Below, in pieces: positions 29,715 to 38,366 of a stretch of DNA of 64,000 nt. How positions within the stretch are numbered: position 1 is the first letter of the stretch; every line of letters begins with the position of its first letter. A program made the translations under genes and the position numbers. The DNA comes from Mariprofundus sp. EBB-1. Its GTDB lineage: Bacteria > Pseudomonadota > Zetaproteobacteria > Mariprofundales > Mariprofundaceae. Under the pieces are notes generated by a model that saw only the letters and a list, made by a program, of their open reading frames with translations, searched no databases and was not told the DNA's origin. Location of the stretch: the NCBI RefSeq assembly GCF_003665155.1, contig NZ_RCFQ01000003.1:62001-126000 (forward strand), in the 5' to 3' direction.

Positions 29715-30287
29715 ATGGTGAATAAAGACCCCTTCTATCTCGGACGACTACAAGACTATTATGCCCTGCATCGGCTGATTCCCTCCTATGCGGAGATTGC
29801 CGCACTTGTTGGTGTGAGCAAGCAAGGTGCGGTGAAGTTTATCGATCGCATGATTTTTGCGGGTTACATCAGTAAAGGGCCGGGCGGCCGCCTGTCGCCG
29901 GCCAATATGTTTTTTGCGCGTCCGCATGTCGGTGTGGCACCCGCTGGTTTTGCCAGCCCCGCGACCGAAGCGCTGGGTGATGCGATTACGATTGATGATT
30001 ATCTGGTCGAGAACCCATCCAGCACTGTGCTGGTTGAGGTGCGCGGCGACTCGATGATTGATGCAGGTATTCATCATAGCGATTTTCTCATTGTGGAGCG
30101 CAACACCAATCCGAATATCGGCAAAATTGTAGTGGCGATTGTGGATGGTGATTTTACCATTAAATATTTACGTTCTGACCAGAAAGGGCTGTTTTTGGAG
30201 CCTGCCAATGCGGAATATCCCAATATTTATCCGGAAAGTTCTTTAGATATCTATGGTGAAGTTGTCGGCCAGTTCCGTAAATTCTAA
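29715..30287 (+). CDS. LexA/UmuD-family self-cleaving repressor
   Basis: A 190-aa protein with a winged-helix DNA-binding N-terminus (residues about 8-60: IPSYAEIAALVGVSKQGAV, AGYISKGPGGRLSP) and an S24 peptidase C-terminus. The Ser-Lys dyad is S113 (VRGDSM) and K150 (FTIKYL); the probable autocleavage bond is A77-G78 in VAPAGFA. With its DNA-binding domain it is LexA-like rather than a plain UmuD. A palindromic operator lies just upstream, which suggests autorepression relieved by RecA-stimulated cleavage. There is no Shine-Dalgarno; the mRNA may be leaderless. A Y-family polymerase gene follows. Whether this is the main LexA or a dedicated regulator is not decidable here. Confidence 0.85.
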   Translation: MVNKDPFYLGRLQDYYALHRLIPSYAEIAALVGVSKQGAVKFIDRMIFAGYISKGPGGRLSPANMFFARPHVGVAPAGFASPATEALGDAITIDDYLVENPSSTVLVEVRGDSMIDAGIHHSDFLIVERNTNPNIGKIVVAIVDGDFTIKYLRSDQKGLFLEPANAEYPNIYPESSLDIYGEVVGQFRKF

Positions 30288-30449
30288 GTAGCGCCTTCAG
30301 TTCACCTCTGCTTGTCCCGATGAGAAGGTGAATTGCGGAGCAAGAGAAGCTGCCCTGGGGCACTGCGTTAAACATGCTCGCCTACACAAGTAGGCTGCGC
30401 GTGTTTGCCTTGTCCTCGAAACAAGCAGCTTCAATCTGAAGACGCTACT
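30287..30449. repeat. Nested inverted-repeat element between repressor and polymerase genes
   Basis: Outer arms AGTAGCGCCTTCAG (30287-30300) and CTGAAGACGCTACT (30436-30449) pair with one mismatch. Inside are TTCACCT / AGGTGAA, a hairpin TGCCCTGGGGCA, and GCCTAC-ACAA-GTAGGC extended on both sides. The GCCCTGGGGC part with its flanks (30321-30373) is related to two repeats around lipB. Function could be an attenuator, an mRNA-stability element or a small mobile repeat. Confidence 0.6.
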
Positions 30450-30487
30450 TTCTCGTGTATGAACAACGCTTGTGTCTTTGAGGTTTT

Positions 30488-31723
30488 ATGATGGTGGTGA
30501 GCAATTGGTCTAATGCCATTGCACATGTTGATTGTGATGCGTTTTATGTCTCTTGTGAGATGGTGCGCCATCCGGAGTTGAAGGGGCGGCCGGTGTGTGT
30601 GTTGTCGAGTCAAAATGCGATTGTGGTGGCCAAAAGCTACGATGCAAAAGCGATGGGGATTAGCACAGGTATGCCTGTTTGGGAGGCGAAAAAGATAGCG
30701 CCTGAGGCTGTGTTTTTTGCGGCTGATTTTCGTTATTACGGGCAGTTATCGGGCAAGTTTTTTTCTGTTCTGCGGCGCTATAGTCCTGATATTGAGATCT
30801 ATTCGATTGATGAGGGGTTTATGGATATGAACGGTATTCGCCTCTTATGGGGAAAATCATTTCAACAATTGGCTGATGAGATCAGAGCGGTGATTCAGCG
30901 TGAGGTGGGTATTACAGTGTCGGTAGGCATCGCCAATACGCGTACTTTGGCGAAACTTGCTTCCGAGTCGAACAAGCCGAATGGTTCAATGGTTTTACCC
31001 GGTAAACATATTGAAGCCTTTTTATCTGATCTGCCGGTTGGAGATATTCCCGGTATTGGCCGTAATCGTGCCGCACTGTTATATAAATTTGATATCCGAA
31101 CCGCTTTGCAGTTTTCTCGTCTTGAAGATGGCTTGATGCATCGTTTGTTGGGTAGGCATGGCATGTTATTAAAACAGGAGTTGTCGGGGCGTTCTGTCAT
31201 GCCGTTGGAATTGAAGCCGGTGCTGCCAAAAAGTCTGTCTCGAACAGCTTCGATGGGTAAGTTAATCGCAGACCGTCATCTGGTAGCTGCGCATCTGAGT
31301 TATCATTGTATGCGCCTGGTTTCTGAGTTGGTGGCCAAACAACTGCTGACACAGCGTATGCATCTATTTCTGACCATGGCCAATTTTGATAAGCGTGAGG
31401 TTCAATTGCGTTTGGATTTCCCAACCAACAGCCTAAAGCGCATGATGGATGCTATAAAACAGGGTTTTTTACAGGTTTTTCGACAGGGCGAAACTTATCG
31501 TGCCTGCGGACTAACGGCTACACATATCACCCTAGAGCAGACTGCAACGGATGATCTGTTTGGATTTATGGTTGAAGACAGGCGTCAGACAACATTGATG
31601 TTGGCCGTAAATGAGATTAACCAAAAGTATGGCAATCGAACGCTATCACTGGCTTCGACATGCAGGATAAAAGAACAACCGAAAGGCCTGCGCTTTCATT
31701 ATCCTGTTCTCATCGCATATTAA
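30488..31723 (+). CDS. Y-family DNA polymerase (UmuC/DinB-like)
   Basis: A translesion polymerase (411 aa). Catalytic motifs are AHVDCDAFYVSCE (D15) and YSIDEGFMD (D108, E109). The AKSYDAKAMGISTGMPVWEA finger segment, the thumb block GDIPGIGRNRAALLY, and a C-terminal little-finger domain are present. Length is near UmuC (about 420) and it ends with the UmuC-type tail. It is preceded by a self-cleaving regulator, so it is likely damage inducible; a half operator lies at 30455. Whether it is a UmuC needing a UmuD' partner, with the upstream protein providing it, is unclear. ATG codons at 30488 and 30491 are both possible. Confidence 0.9.
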   Translation: MMVVSNWSNAIAHVDCDAFYVSCEMVRHPELKGRPVCVLSSQNAIVVAKSYDAKAMGISTGMPVWEAKKIAPEAVFFAADFRYYGQLSGKFFSVLRRYSPDIEIYSIDEGFMDMNGIRLLWGKSFQQLADEIRAVIQREVGITVSVGIANTRTLAKLASESNKPNGSMVLPGKHIEAFLSDLPVGDIPGIGRNRAALLYKFDIRTALQFSRLEDGLMHRLLGRHGMLLKQELSGRSVMPLELKPVLPKSLSRTASMGKLIADRHLVAAHLSYHCMRLVSELVAKQLLTQRMHLFLTMANFDKREVQLRLDFPTNSLKRMMDAIKQGFLQVFRQGETYRACGLTATHITLEQTATDDLFGFMVEDRRQTTLMLAVNEINQKYGNRTLSLASTCRIKEQPKGLRFHYPVLIAY

Positions 31724-31841
31724 GAATGATGAAGAAGTAACGACAAAGCTAACGACAATGAGAGCAAATAACTGACTTTCAGGATCCGCTGTAGTAGATT
31801 CAACAAGCGTAATCTGTTTTTGACCGGGCGAAGGAGTTCGT

Positions 31842-33173
31842 ATGGCGAAACGAAAAGTAATAAAGAAGAGACCAACCGATGTCGTGATCGTGGCTGGAAT
31901 GCGAACACCGCTGACTAAAAGTTCAGGTGCTTTTGATGCATTGAGTGCGGTTGATTTAGGTGTGCTGGCCATACGTGAACTGCTAGCTCGTTCGCCTGTT
32001 CATAGCGATGACATAGATCAGGTTATTATTGGTAATGTGATTCAGCCTGCTGAAGCAACCAATATTGCGAGGGTTATTAGTTTAACGGCGGGCCTTTCAC
32101 ATGCTATTCCCGCGCATACAGTGCATCGTAATTGTGCTTCGGGTATGCAAGCGATTACTGATGCGGCGGAAAAAATTCAGCTTGGTCGCAGTGATGTGAT
32201 TATTGCTGGTGGCGTGGAATCGATGACCCATGCCCCACTGCTTTTTCATGATCGTTTTCGTGCGGCGATGGCCAAGCTGCCGAGAGCACGAACCCTGCAA
32301 CAAAAGATTCCGGTTCTGACAGAGATTGCCAAAGCACCATGGAAACCGCGTATTTCCCTCTTGGAAGGATTAACAGATCCCACGATTGGAATGGGCATGG
32401 GGCAAACTGCTGAAGTGTTGGCACGCGAGTTTAACATTACGCGTGAAGAGCAGGATACGTTTGCTCTGCAAAGCCACCAACGTGCGGCTGCGGCCTGGGA
32501 TGCTGGCTTTTATGATGATGAGGTGATGCATGTGTTTGCAGCACCATCGTTTAAAGATGTGCATCGCGACGAAGGCATTCGCGCCAGTCAATCCATGCAA
32601 GCATTAAAAAAATTAAAACCGGCATTTGATAGGCCACTGGGTACGGTAACAGCAGGTAATAGCTCGCAAATTACCGATGGAGCGGCAATGCTTGTTTTAG
32701 CCCGTCGAGAAAAGGCTGAAGCAGAAGGTTGGCCTGTCTTGGGCTGCCTGCATGATTGGGCCTATTCGGGTTGCGATCCGAAACGTATGGGTTTAGGGCC
32801 GGTATTTGCTATGCATGCGGTGTTACAAGCAGCGGATTTGCGTATGTCGGATGTGGATCGGGTGGAGATCAATGAAGCTTTTGCTGTGCAGGTGCTGGCC
32901 AACTTGAAAGCGATGGAGTCAACTGCCTTTGCTGAACAACAAGGCTGGTTAACATCGATGGGAGCCCCGGATATGGATAAACTGAATGTGCATGGTGGTG
33001 CTATTGCGATGGGGCATCCGGTCGGTATGACAGGGGCACGGTTGATCCTTACCCTGTTAAGGCAGTTGAGAGGAGAATGCGATGGTGGCTTGGGACTGGC
33101 GAGTTTATGTATTGGTGGTGGTCAGGGGGGGGCAGTGCTGCTCTCCAGTGAAGCCGCTGGGTTAGCATCATGA
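31842..33173 (+). CDS. Acetyl-CoA acyltransferase (thiolase, FadI-like)
   Basis: Cleaves 3-ketoacyl-CoA to acetyl-CoA and a shortened acyl-CoA (443 aa, the long FadI-type size). The nucleophilic Cys is in VHRNCASGMQAITDA; the His is in NVHGGAIAMGHPVGMTGA; the second Cys in LCIGGGQGGA. NEAFAVQVL is the usual intermediate block. GAAGGAG precedes the ATG. The stop overlaps the next gene by 4 nt (ATGA), coupling it to the multifunctional hydratase-dehydrogenase. It is the first gene of a three-gene beta-oxidation operon. Confidence 0.92.
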   Translation: MAKRKVIKKRPTDVVIVAGMRTPLTKSSGAFDALSAVDLGVLAIRELLARSPVHSDDIDQVIIGNVIQPAEATNIARVISLTAGLSHAIPAHTVHRNCASGMQAITDAAEKIQLGRSDVIIAGGVESMTHAPLLFHDRFRAAMAKLPRARTLQQKIPVLTEIAKAPWKPRISLLEGLTDPTIGMGMGQTAEVLAREFNITREEQDTFALQSHQRAAAAWDAGFYDDEVMHVFAAPSFKDVHRDEGIRASQSMQALKKLKPAFDRPLGTVTAGNSSQITDGAAMLVLARREKAEAEGWPVLGCLHDWAYSGCDPKRMGLGPVFAMHAVLQAADLRMSDVDRVEINEAFAVQVLANLKAMESTAFAEQQGWLTSMGAPDMDKLNVHGGAIAMGHPVGMTGARLILTLLRQLRGECDGGLGLASLCIGGGQGGAVLLSSEAAGLAS

Positions 33174-35284
33174 AGACCGTACTTCTCATCAATGAGCCGG
33201 CTGTTGCGGGTGTGGCATCTCAGGCACGATTAAAATTTGAGCGTACAGATAAATCGGTCAATGTGCTGGATAAAACATCGATGGAACAATTAGAGGCTTG
33301 CCTGGATGCGCTGGAGCTTGATCCACCCAAGGTGTTGATTTTGGAAAGTGGCATGCGGGGCTGTTTTGTGGCCGGTGCAGATCTGGATTTAATTGCTGCT
33401 GTGCAGGATGCCAGTGAAGCAACAAAACTGGCTGAACGCGGGCAGGCCTTGTGCCGACGTGTTGAGGTATTGCCATCGATTACCATTGCCATGGTGCAAG
33501 GTGCTTGTATGGGTGGCGGTTTAGAGCTGGCGCTGGCTTGTGATTATATCGTGGCGATTGAAGATAAAAAAACACAGTTGGCTCTGCCTGAAATTAAAAT
33601 AGGTATTCACCCTGGATTTGGTGGCTGTGTGCGCTTGCCCAAGCGGGTGGGCTGGGTGAAGGCTGTTGAAATGATTTTAACAGGGCAGTCAGTCGATGCC
33701 AAACGGGCCGAACGTATCGGCTTGGCAGCCTTATGTGTTCAGCCGGAGCAGTTTGAAGCTGCGATTGGATTGCTAGCGGCCAGAGGAAAGGTGAGGTTAC
33801 GCACATTTCAACCATGGTGGTTGAAGATCTGGCCGGTGCGGGCGTTGTTTTTTCAGCAGGTGGAAAAAAAAGCCTATGCACGCTTTAAGGCTTTACATAT
33901 GCCTACAGCATATCCGGCTATTCCGGCCGTGATTCATTTGTTGAAAGAAACTATTGGTTTGCCAGACAGGCAGGCACTGCAGCGCGAAGCGCACTCACTG
34001 GGGCAGTTGGCTGTGACGCCTACATGCAAGAATCTGATTCGCGTATTTCATCTGGGTGAAACATTGAAGAAACAGGATGCTGTCAGGCGCGGGCGCGAGT
34101 CTGTGGCAGGGTTTAGTAAAACAGCGGTGTATGGTGCTGGCGTTATGGGTGGTGGAATTGCCTGGGTGGCAACGAAGACCATGAATGTTGATTTGCATGA
34201 ACTTTCAGCAGAGTTCTTGAGCCGTGGCATGAAGGGGCTTAGCGATTTAGCCAGTCATGGTGGTAGCAATAGTAAACAGCGTTTGAATCGCATTCGCCCG
34301 GTATTGGATGCCAGTGGCCTGAATGGTGCCGATGTGGTCATTGAGGCGGTGCTGGAAGATATAAACGTGAAGCGGAAACTATGGCTTGAAGTGGGGAAAT
34401 CGGTCTCAAAAGAGACACTGCTACTCTCCAATACCTCATCGCTGTCTATTACAGAGATGCAGCTTAGGCGTGCAAATGCTGGTCGCATTGCGGGCCTGCA
34501 CTTTTTTAACCCTGCTCCAAAGATGCCGTTGGTTGAAGTCATCGCAGGAGAGAAAACAACAGAGGAAACGCTGGATAAAACCTGTGCCCTGGCAACGTCA
34601 TGGGGCAAGTTCCCGATCATCGTGGCGGATCGCCCCGGCTTTTTGATTAATCGTTGTTTGATGCCGTTTATGATTGCAGCTCTGAGGCTGGCAGAGGCAG
34701 GGCAGCACCCGGAACATATTGATGGGGCTCTCAAACATTTTGGTATGCCGATGGGGGCCTTTGAATTGGCAGATCGGGTGGGCTTGGATATTTGTCATCA
34801 CGTTGGCGAGCATCTCTCTGAAGCCTTTGATTCGGTCCCAGCCATGCCTGACTTCTTTGAAAAAATGCTTGCCGATGGTCTGCTGGGCGAAAAGTCAGGC
34901 AAGGGTTTCTTTGTATATGATAAAGGTAAGCAAGGCAGCTTGAATCCGTCTTTGGTTAAATATTTGCCATCAGCGAAGAAACTGGAGCATGCGTTTGATG
35001 CAGATATGAAAATGGAGGCAGATGTTATGTCGGTAACTGCTATATCCGATGCCTGTCTGATTCCGATGTTGGTGGAAGCACTACACTGTTTACATGAAAA
35101 CGTAGTGGATGATCCGCAACACTTGGATGCTGCCTTTGTGTATGGCATTGGTTTTCCACCCTTTAGAGGCGGTCTGTTACATTATTTTGCCACGTTTGAA
35201 CGCTTACAATTGTCCGATAAAATATCAGCTGCTGGTTTGAATTTGCCTGATAATATGGATGTGTTGGATGCCTTCCGCGCATAA
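33170..35284 (+). CDS. Enoyl-CoA hydratase / 3-hydroxyacyl-CoA dehydrogenase (FadJ/FadB-like)
   Basis: A bifunctional beta-oxidation alpha subunit (704 aa). Residues about 1-190 are a crotonase-fold hydratase with the oxyanion segments CFVAGADLDLIA and GACMGGGLELALACDY, and Glu in LPEIKIGIHPGFGG. From about residue 320 the NAD-binding fold starts with VYGAGVMGGGIAW, followed by the LHFFNPAPKMPLVEVI and GFLINRCLMPFM blocks and two dehydrogenase C-terminal repeats. It forms a complex with the upstream thiolase in homologous systems. The first 30 residues are weakly conserved. No acyl-CoA dehydrogenase gene is in the operon. Confidence 0.92.
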   Translation: MKTVLLINEPAVAGVASQARLKFERTDKSVNVLDKTSMEQLEACLDALELDPPKVLILESGMRGCFVAGADLDLIAAVQDASEATKLAERGQALCRRVEVLPSITIAMVQGACMGGGLELALACDYIVAIEDKKTQLALPEIKIGIHPGFGGCVRLPKRVGWVKAVEMILTGQSVDAKRAERIGLAALCVQPEQFEAAIGLLAARGKVRLRTFQPWWLKIWPVRALFFQQVEKKAYARFKALHMPTAYPAIPAVIHLLKETIGLPDRQALQREAHSLGQLAVTPTCKNLIRVFHLGETLKKQDAVRRGRESVAGFSKTAVYGAGVMGGGIAWVATKTMNVDLHELSAEFLSRGMKGLSDLASHGGSNSKQRLNRIRPVLDASGLNGADVVIEAVLEDINVKRKLWLEVGKSVSKETLLLSNTSSLSITEMQLRRANAGRIAGLHFFNPAPKMPLVEVIAGEKTTEETLDKTCALATSWGKFPIIVADRPGFLINRCLMPFMIAALRLAEAGQHPEHIDGALKHFGMPMGAFELADRVGLDICHHVGEHLSEAFDSVPAMPDFFEKMLADGLLGEKSGKGFFVYDKGKQGSLNPSLVKYLPSAKKLEHAFDADMKMEADVMSVTAISDACLIPMLVEALHCLHENVVDDPQHLDAAFVYGIGFPPFRGGLLHYFATFERLQLSDKISAAGLNLPDNMDVLDAFRA

Positions 35285-35303
35285 GTCTGATTGCCCGGGT
35301 CTG

Positions 35304-37088
35304 ATGCAGGCTGAGCGAGCGAACTGTTTGCCTGACCTCTTATTATCATCACCACCGGAATGGCTGGATAAACCGCTACTGCGAAGCCGCCATAAGAATG
35401 GTAAATGGGTATCATGCTCACGTATTCGCGTGCAGCAATCGGTATTACGATTAGCGGCGTGGTTGGAGTCTGAAGGTATTCAACCGGGAGATCGGGTAGG
35501 GCTGTTGGGTCATAACTGTGCCGAATGGTTTATTGCCGATTTTGCTATTTTACGATTGGGGGCAGTGACTGTGCCTGCCTATTTCACGGATCCCTCTGAA
35601 GCGGTGCAATATGTATTTGATGATGCCGAAGTATCATTGGTACTGGTTGAAGAGGGTGATCAGTTAGACAAGCTCGATGGTATGATGGTGAAGCATAGAG
35701 CCTTTCACGGTATCGATAGTATCCGTACGATTATTGATGATGAAAGCTGGGATCATCGTTTACAAGCGCCATGTCCAAAACGCGATGATCTGGCTACATT
35801 GATTTACACCTCGGGTACCACAGGTCACCCTAAAGGGGTGATGTTGACACATCATAACCTGTTGTCGGATGTGGCTGCTGGACTTGGCGGTGTAGAAGTC
35901 TTTCCTGATGATCTGTTTCTCTCCTTTTTGCCAACCTCACATGCATTTGAACGAACGGTTGGCCATTTTTTACCAACGGCCAGTGGGGCTGAGATCGCGT
36001 ATGCGGAGGATGTAACCACCTTGCTGCGGGATATGCCGGAAGTGCAACCAACGGTGATGGTATCGGTGCCGCGTTTGTATGAAAAAATTTATGCGGGTGT
36101 GCAATCCAAACTGGCGGCGGGGCCAGCGATTAAACGGAGGCTATTCTCTTTGGCGCAAAAGCTCGGTTTGGAACGTTTTGAATTAAGCATGCAGGGCAAG
36201 GAGCTGTCCGGGCCCAAGGCGTTGTTGTGGGGCGTGCTTGATAAAGTCGTGAATGCCAAGTTGCGAGAAAAAATGGGGGGGCATATTCGTGCATTTATTT
36301 CCGGTGGTGCAGCGCTGCATCCTGATATTGCCCGTTTTTTGCTGGCTGCAGATATCACCGTACTGCCCGGATATGGTCTGACTGAAACATCGCCTGTACT
36401 GAGTGTAAATGTGCAGTCGCTTATCAAACCGGCAACGGTTGGCCCTGCTTTGCCGGGGGTAATGTTGAAACTTGCCGATGATGGAGAGTTATTGGTCAAA
36501 GGGCCGATGGTGATGCAGGGCTACTGGAAGCAACCTGAAGCAACGGCCAAAGCCATGGATGCCGATGGCTGGCTTTATACCGGTGACAAGGTTGAGATGG
36601 ATGATGATGGGTATATTACGATAGTAGATCGCAAAAAGGAGATCATGGTCTTATCCAATGGTGAAAATGTAGCTCCGGCAGTGATTGAACAACATCTTAA
36701 TCAGGACCCATGTTTTCTGCAAAGCATGATCATTGCTGATAAAAGAGCTTATGTAACAGCACTTATTGTGCCTGATGAGGAGGCTATCAAGGTCGCATGG
36801 ATGCTGGATCACCCTCAGCCATTGCCCGAAGACTGGCGAGATGGTGCGCTTGCCTCAACGTGGTTCATGCAGCGTATTCATAATGATGAGCATGATCTTT
36901 CCAGTTATATGCAGGTGAAACAATTCCGTATGCTTGATGAAGAGTGGACGCAAGCGAATGGTTTGTTAACACCAACCTTAAAACTGAAACGCCGTAATAT
37001 TCATGAGCGTTATGCCGATATCATTGAGGCTATGTATGCCAAACCCGAGGATCAAGAATCGTTGGATGGTCATTTTCCGGATGCATAG
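35304..37088 (+). CDS. Long-chain acyl-CoA synthetase (AMP-forming)
   Basis: Activates fatty acids to acyl-CoA through an acyl-adenylate. Motifs are the P-loop YTSGTTGHPKGVMLTH, GYGLTETSPV, and YTGDKVEMDDDGY plus DRKKEIMVLSNGENVAP in the C-terminal cap. The size of about 594 residues fits FACS-type enzymes. The open frame begins at ATG 35259, overlapping the previous gene by 26 nt; I favour ATG 35304 because it gives a more typical N-terminus, but neither has a strong ribosome-binding site. Together the three genes provide uptake-side activation and the last three steps of beta-oxidation. Confidence 0.88.
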   Translation: MQAERANCLPDLLLSSPPEWLDKPLLRSRHKNGKWVSCSRIRVQQSVLRLAAWLESEGIQPGDRVGLLGHNCAEWFIADFAILRLGAVTVPAYFTDPSEAVQYVFDDAEVSLVLVEEGDQLDKLDGMMVKHRAFHGIDSIRTIIDDESWDHRLQAPCPKRDDLATLIYTSGTTGHPKGVMLTHHNLLSDVAAGLGGVEVFPDDLFLSFLPTSHAFERTVGHFLPTASGAEIAYAEDVTTLLRDMPEVQPTVMVSVPRLYEKIYAGVQSKLAAGPAIKRRLFSLAQKLGLERFELSMQGKELSGPKALLWGVLDKVVNAKLREKMGGHIRAFISGGAALHPDIARFLLAADITVLPGYGLTETSPVLSVNVQSLIKPATVGPALPGVMLKLADDGELLVKGPMVMQGYWKQPEATAKAMDADGWLYTGDKVEMDDDGYITIVDRKKEIMVLSNGENVAPAVIEQHLNQDPCFLQSMIIADKRAYVTALIVPDEEAIKVAWMLDHPQPLPEDWRDGALASTWFMQRIHNDEHDLSSYMQVKQFRMLDEEWTQANGLLTPTLKLKRRNIHERYADIIEAMYAKPEDQESLDGHFPDA

Positions 37089-37168
37089 GATATTGATCTA
37101 AAGAGGGGATCTTTGGCAGGGTAATAGCATTAAAATATCTTGATTTTATTATTACTCAGCATTTTTTT

Positions 37169-37370
37169 ACCGCAAAGTTACGCAAAGTAAAAACAAACAA
37201 TATGTGTGATTTTGGTGCTCTCTCATGTTTCAATGACTGTTCTTTTGCTCCATTACATTTTTATTGAGTTCTGAAATACAATGCTTTTGACTTTCTCTGC
37301 GAAACTCTGCGTCCTGAAGGTGAGTGTGTTTACACATGAGAGGCTCCCCTGGGGGATTGCGGTGAACGTT
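37169..37370 (+). repeat. Intergenic repeat, copy upstream of lipB
   Basis: The 365-nt gap between the acyl-CoA synthetase and lipB has no gene. It starts with ACCGCAAAGTTACGCAAAGTA (37169-37189, read in two pieces in the other copy) and ends with CCTGAAGGTGA (37313) and GAGGCTCCCCTGGGGGATTG (37340-37359), then CGGTGAACG. The same head and tail in the same order recur downstream of lipB at 38101-38350. The TCCCCTGGGGGA part can form a hairpin. Confidence 0.7.
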
Positions 37371-37453
37371 TTTAACTGTTTTAATGCGATTACCTTGGGC
37401 GCTCTGGATTAAGCGGTGGACAAAACCTGGTCGGGCGGTTCTGCTTAGACCCT

Positions 37454-38083
37454 ATGAATGAAACACCTTTGATCGAGAACCAGTGGTTAGCACGGCAACC
37501 ATATGAATCTGCCTGGCTGTTACTACAGGCACGTGCTGATACGGTGGCCGAGGGGGATGCTTCAGAGATCATCTTCAGCTGTGAACATGAACCGGTATAT
37601 ACCACTGGTCGGCGTGGCGTGGATAATCGCCTGGGAGAGCTGTTGCCTGCTCCTGTTGTGCATTCAGATCGTGGTGGAGAGATGACGTTTCATGGCCCGG
37701 GCCAGCTTATGCTCTATCCCATTATTCATTTACGGCAACGTCATATCGGTGTGAAGGCTTATGTGCATCTGCTGGAGCAATCCTGTATCAATGTATTGCA
37801 ATCACAGGGGATCGAGGCCGCGCGTCGTTGTGGTTTCCCCGGTGTATGGACAGCACAGGGCAAGGTTGCGGCCTTGGGCGTGCGCGTTACGCATGGTGTG
37901 GCTTATCACGGCATGGCGCTGAATGTGGATGTTGATCCGGCATGGTTTGCAGCCATTAATCCCTGCGGTTTGCAGTCGGGTATTGTCAGCATGTCTCGTT
38001 TCGTTGATCCATTACCGCTGCCTGAATTGGCAGCAATATGGATGCAAAGTTTTAGTGATTTGTTAGCAGCGCAATCGAATTAA
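37454..38083 (+). CDS. lipB: Octanoyl-[acyl-carrier-protein]:protein N-octanoyltransferase
   Basis: Transfers octanoate from ACP to lipoyl domains, the first step of lipoate synthesis (209 aa). Signature blocks are CEHEPVYTTGRRG, DRGGEMTFHGPGQLMLYP and GFPGVWTAQGKVAALGVRV. The catalytic pair is C171 (INPCGLQSG) and K137. The gene is isolated between two copies of an intergenic repeat; lipA is not in the window. Confidence 0.95.
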   Translation: MNETPLIENQWLARQPYESAWLLLQARADTVAEGDASEIIFSCEHEPVYTTGRRGVDNRLGELLPAPVVHSDRGGEMTFHGPGQLMLYPIIHLRQRHIGVKAYVHLLEQSCINVLQSQGIEAARRCGFPGVWTAQGKVAALGVRVTHGVAYHGMALNVDVDPAWFAAINPCGLQSGIVSMSRFVDPLPLPELAAIWMQSFSDLLAAQSN

Positions 38084-38100
38084 ACTACTTAAAAGCATTC

Positions 38101-38350
38101 ACCGCAGGGCGCAAAGTAACGCAAAGTAGAAGCAAATCTTTACATGTGAAGTTCATTGGGACTCTACTTTTCTGGAATCACTGACAGCCGTGGAGCATCG
38201 CAAATTTTCTACCAGTAATGCCTTTTTCTGGGTCCTCAGCGTTGCCGGGCAGGATGCCCAAATGCCGCGAGCGCATGGATGCGCAAGAGCGGCCTGAAGG
38301 TGACAACGCTTGTGCAAGAGAGACTCCCCTGGGGGATTGCGGTGAACGCT
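38101..38350 (+). repeat. Intergenic repeat, copy downstream of lipB
   Basis: Same head and tail as the copy upstream of lipB: ACCGCAGGGCGCAAAGTAACG-type head at 38101, CCTGAAGGTGA at 38293, GAGACTCCCCTGGGGGATTG at 38320, ending CGGTGAACG. The middle is unrelated in sequence. No gene is visible in the gap 38084-38366; a short minus-strand frame here has no coding character. Confidence 0.7.
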
Positions 38351-38366
38351 TTGAAATTTGGATTTG

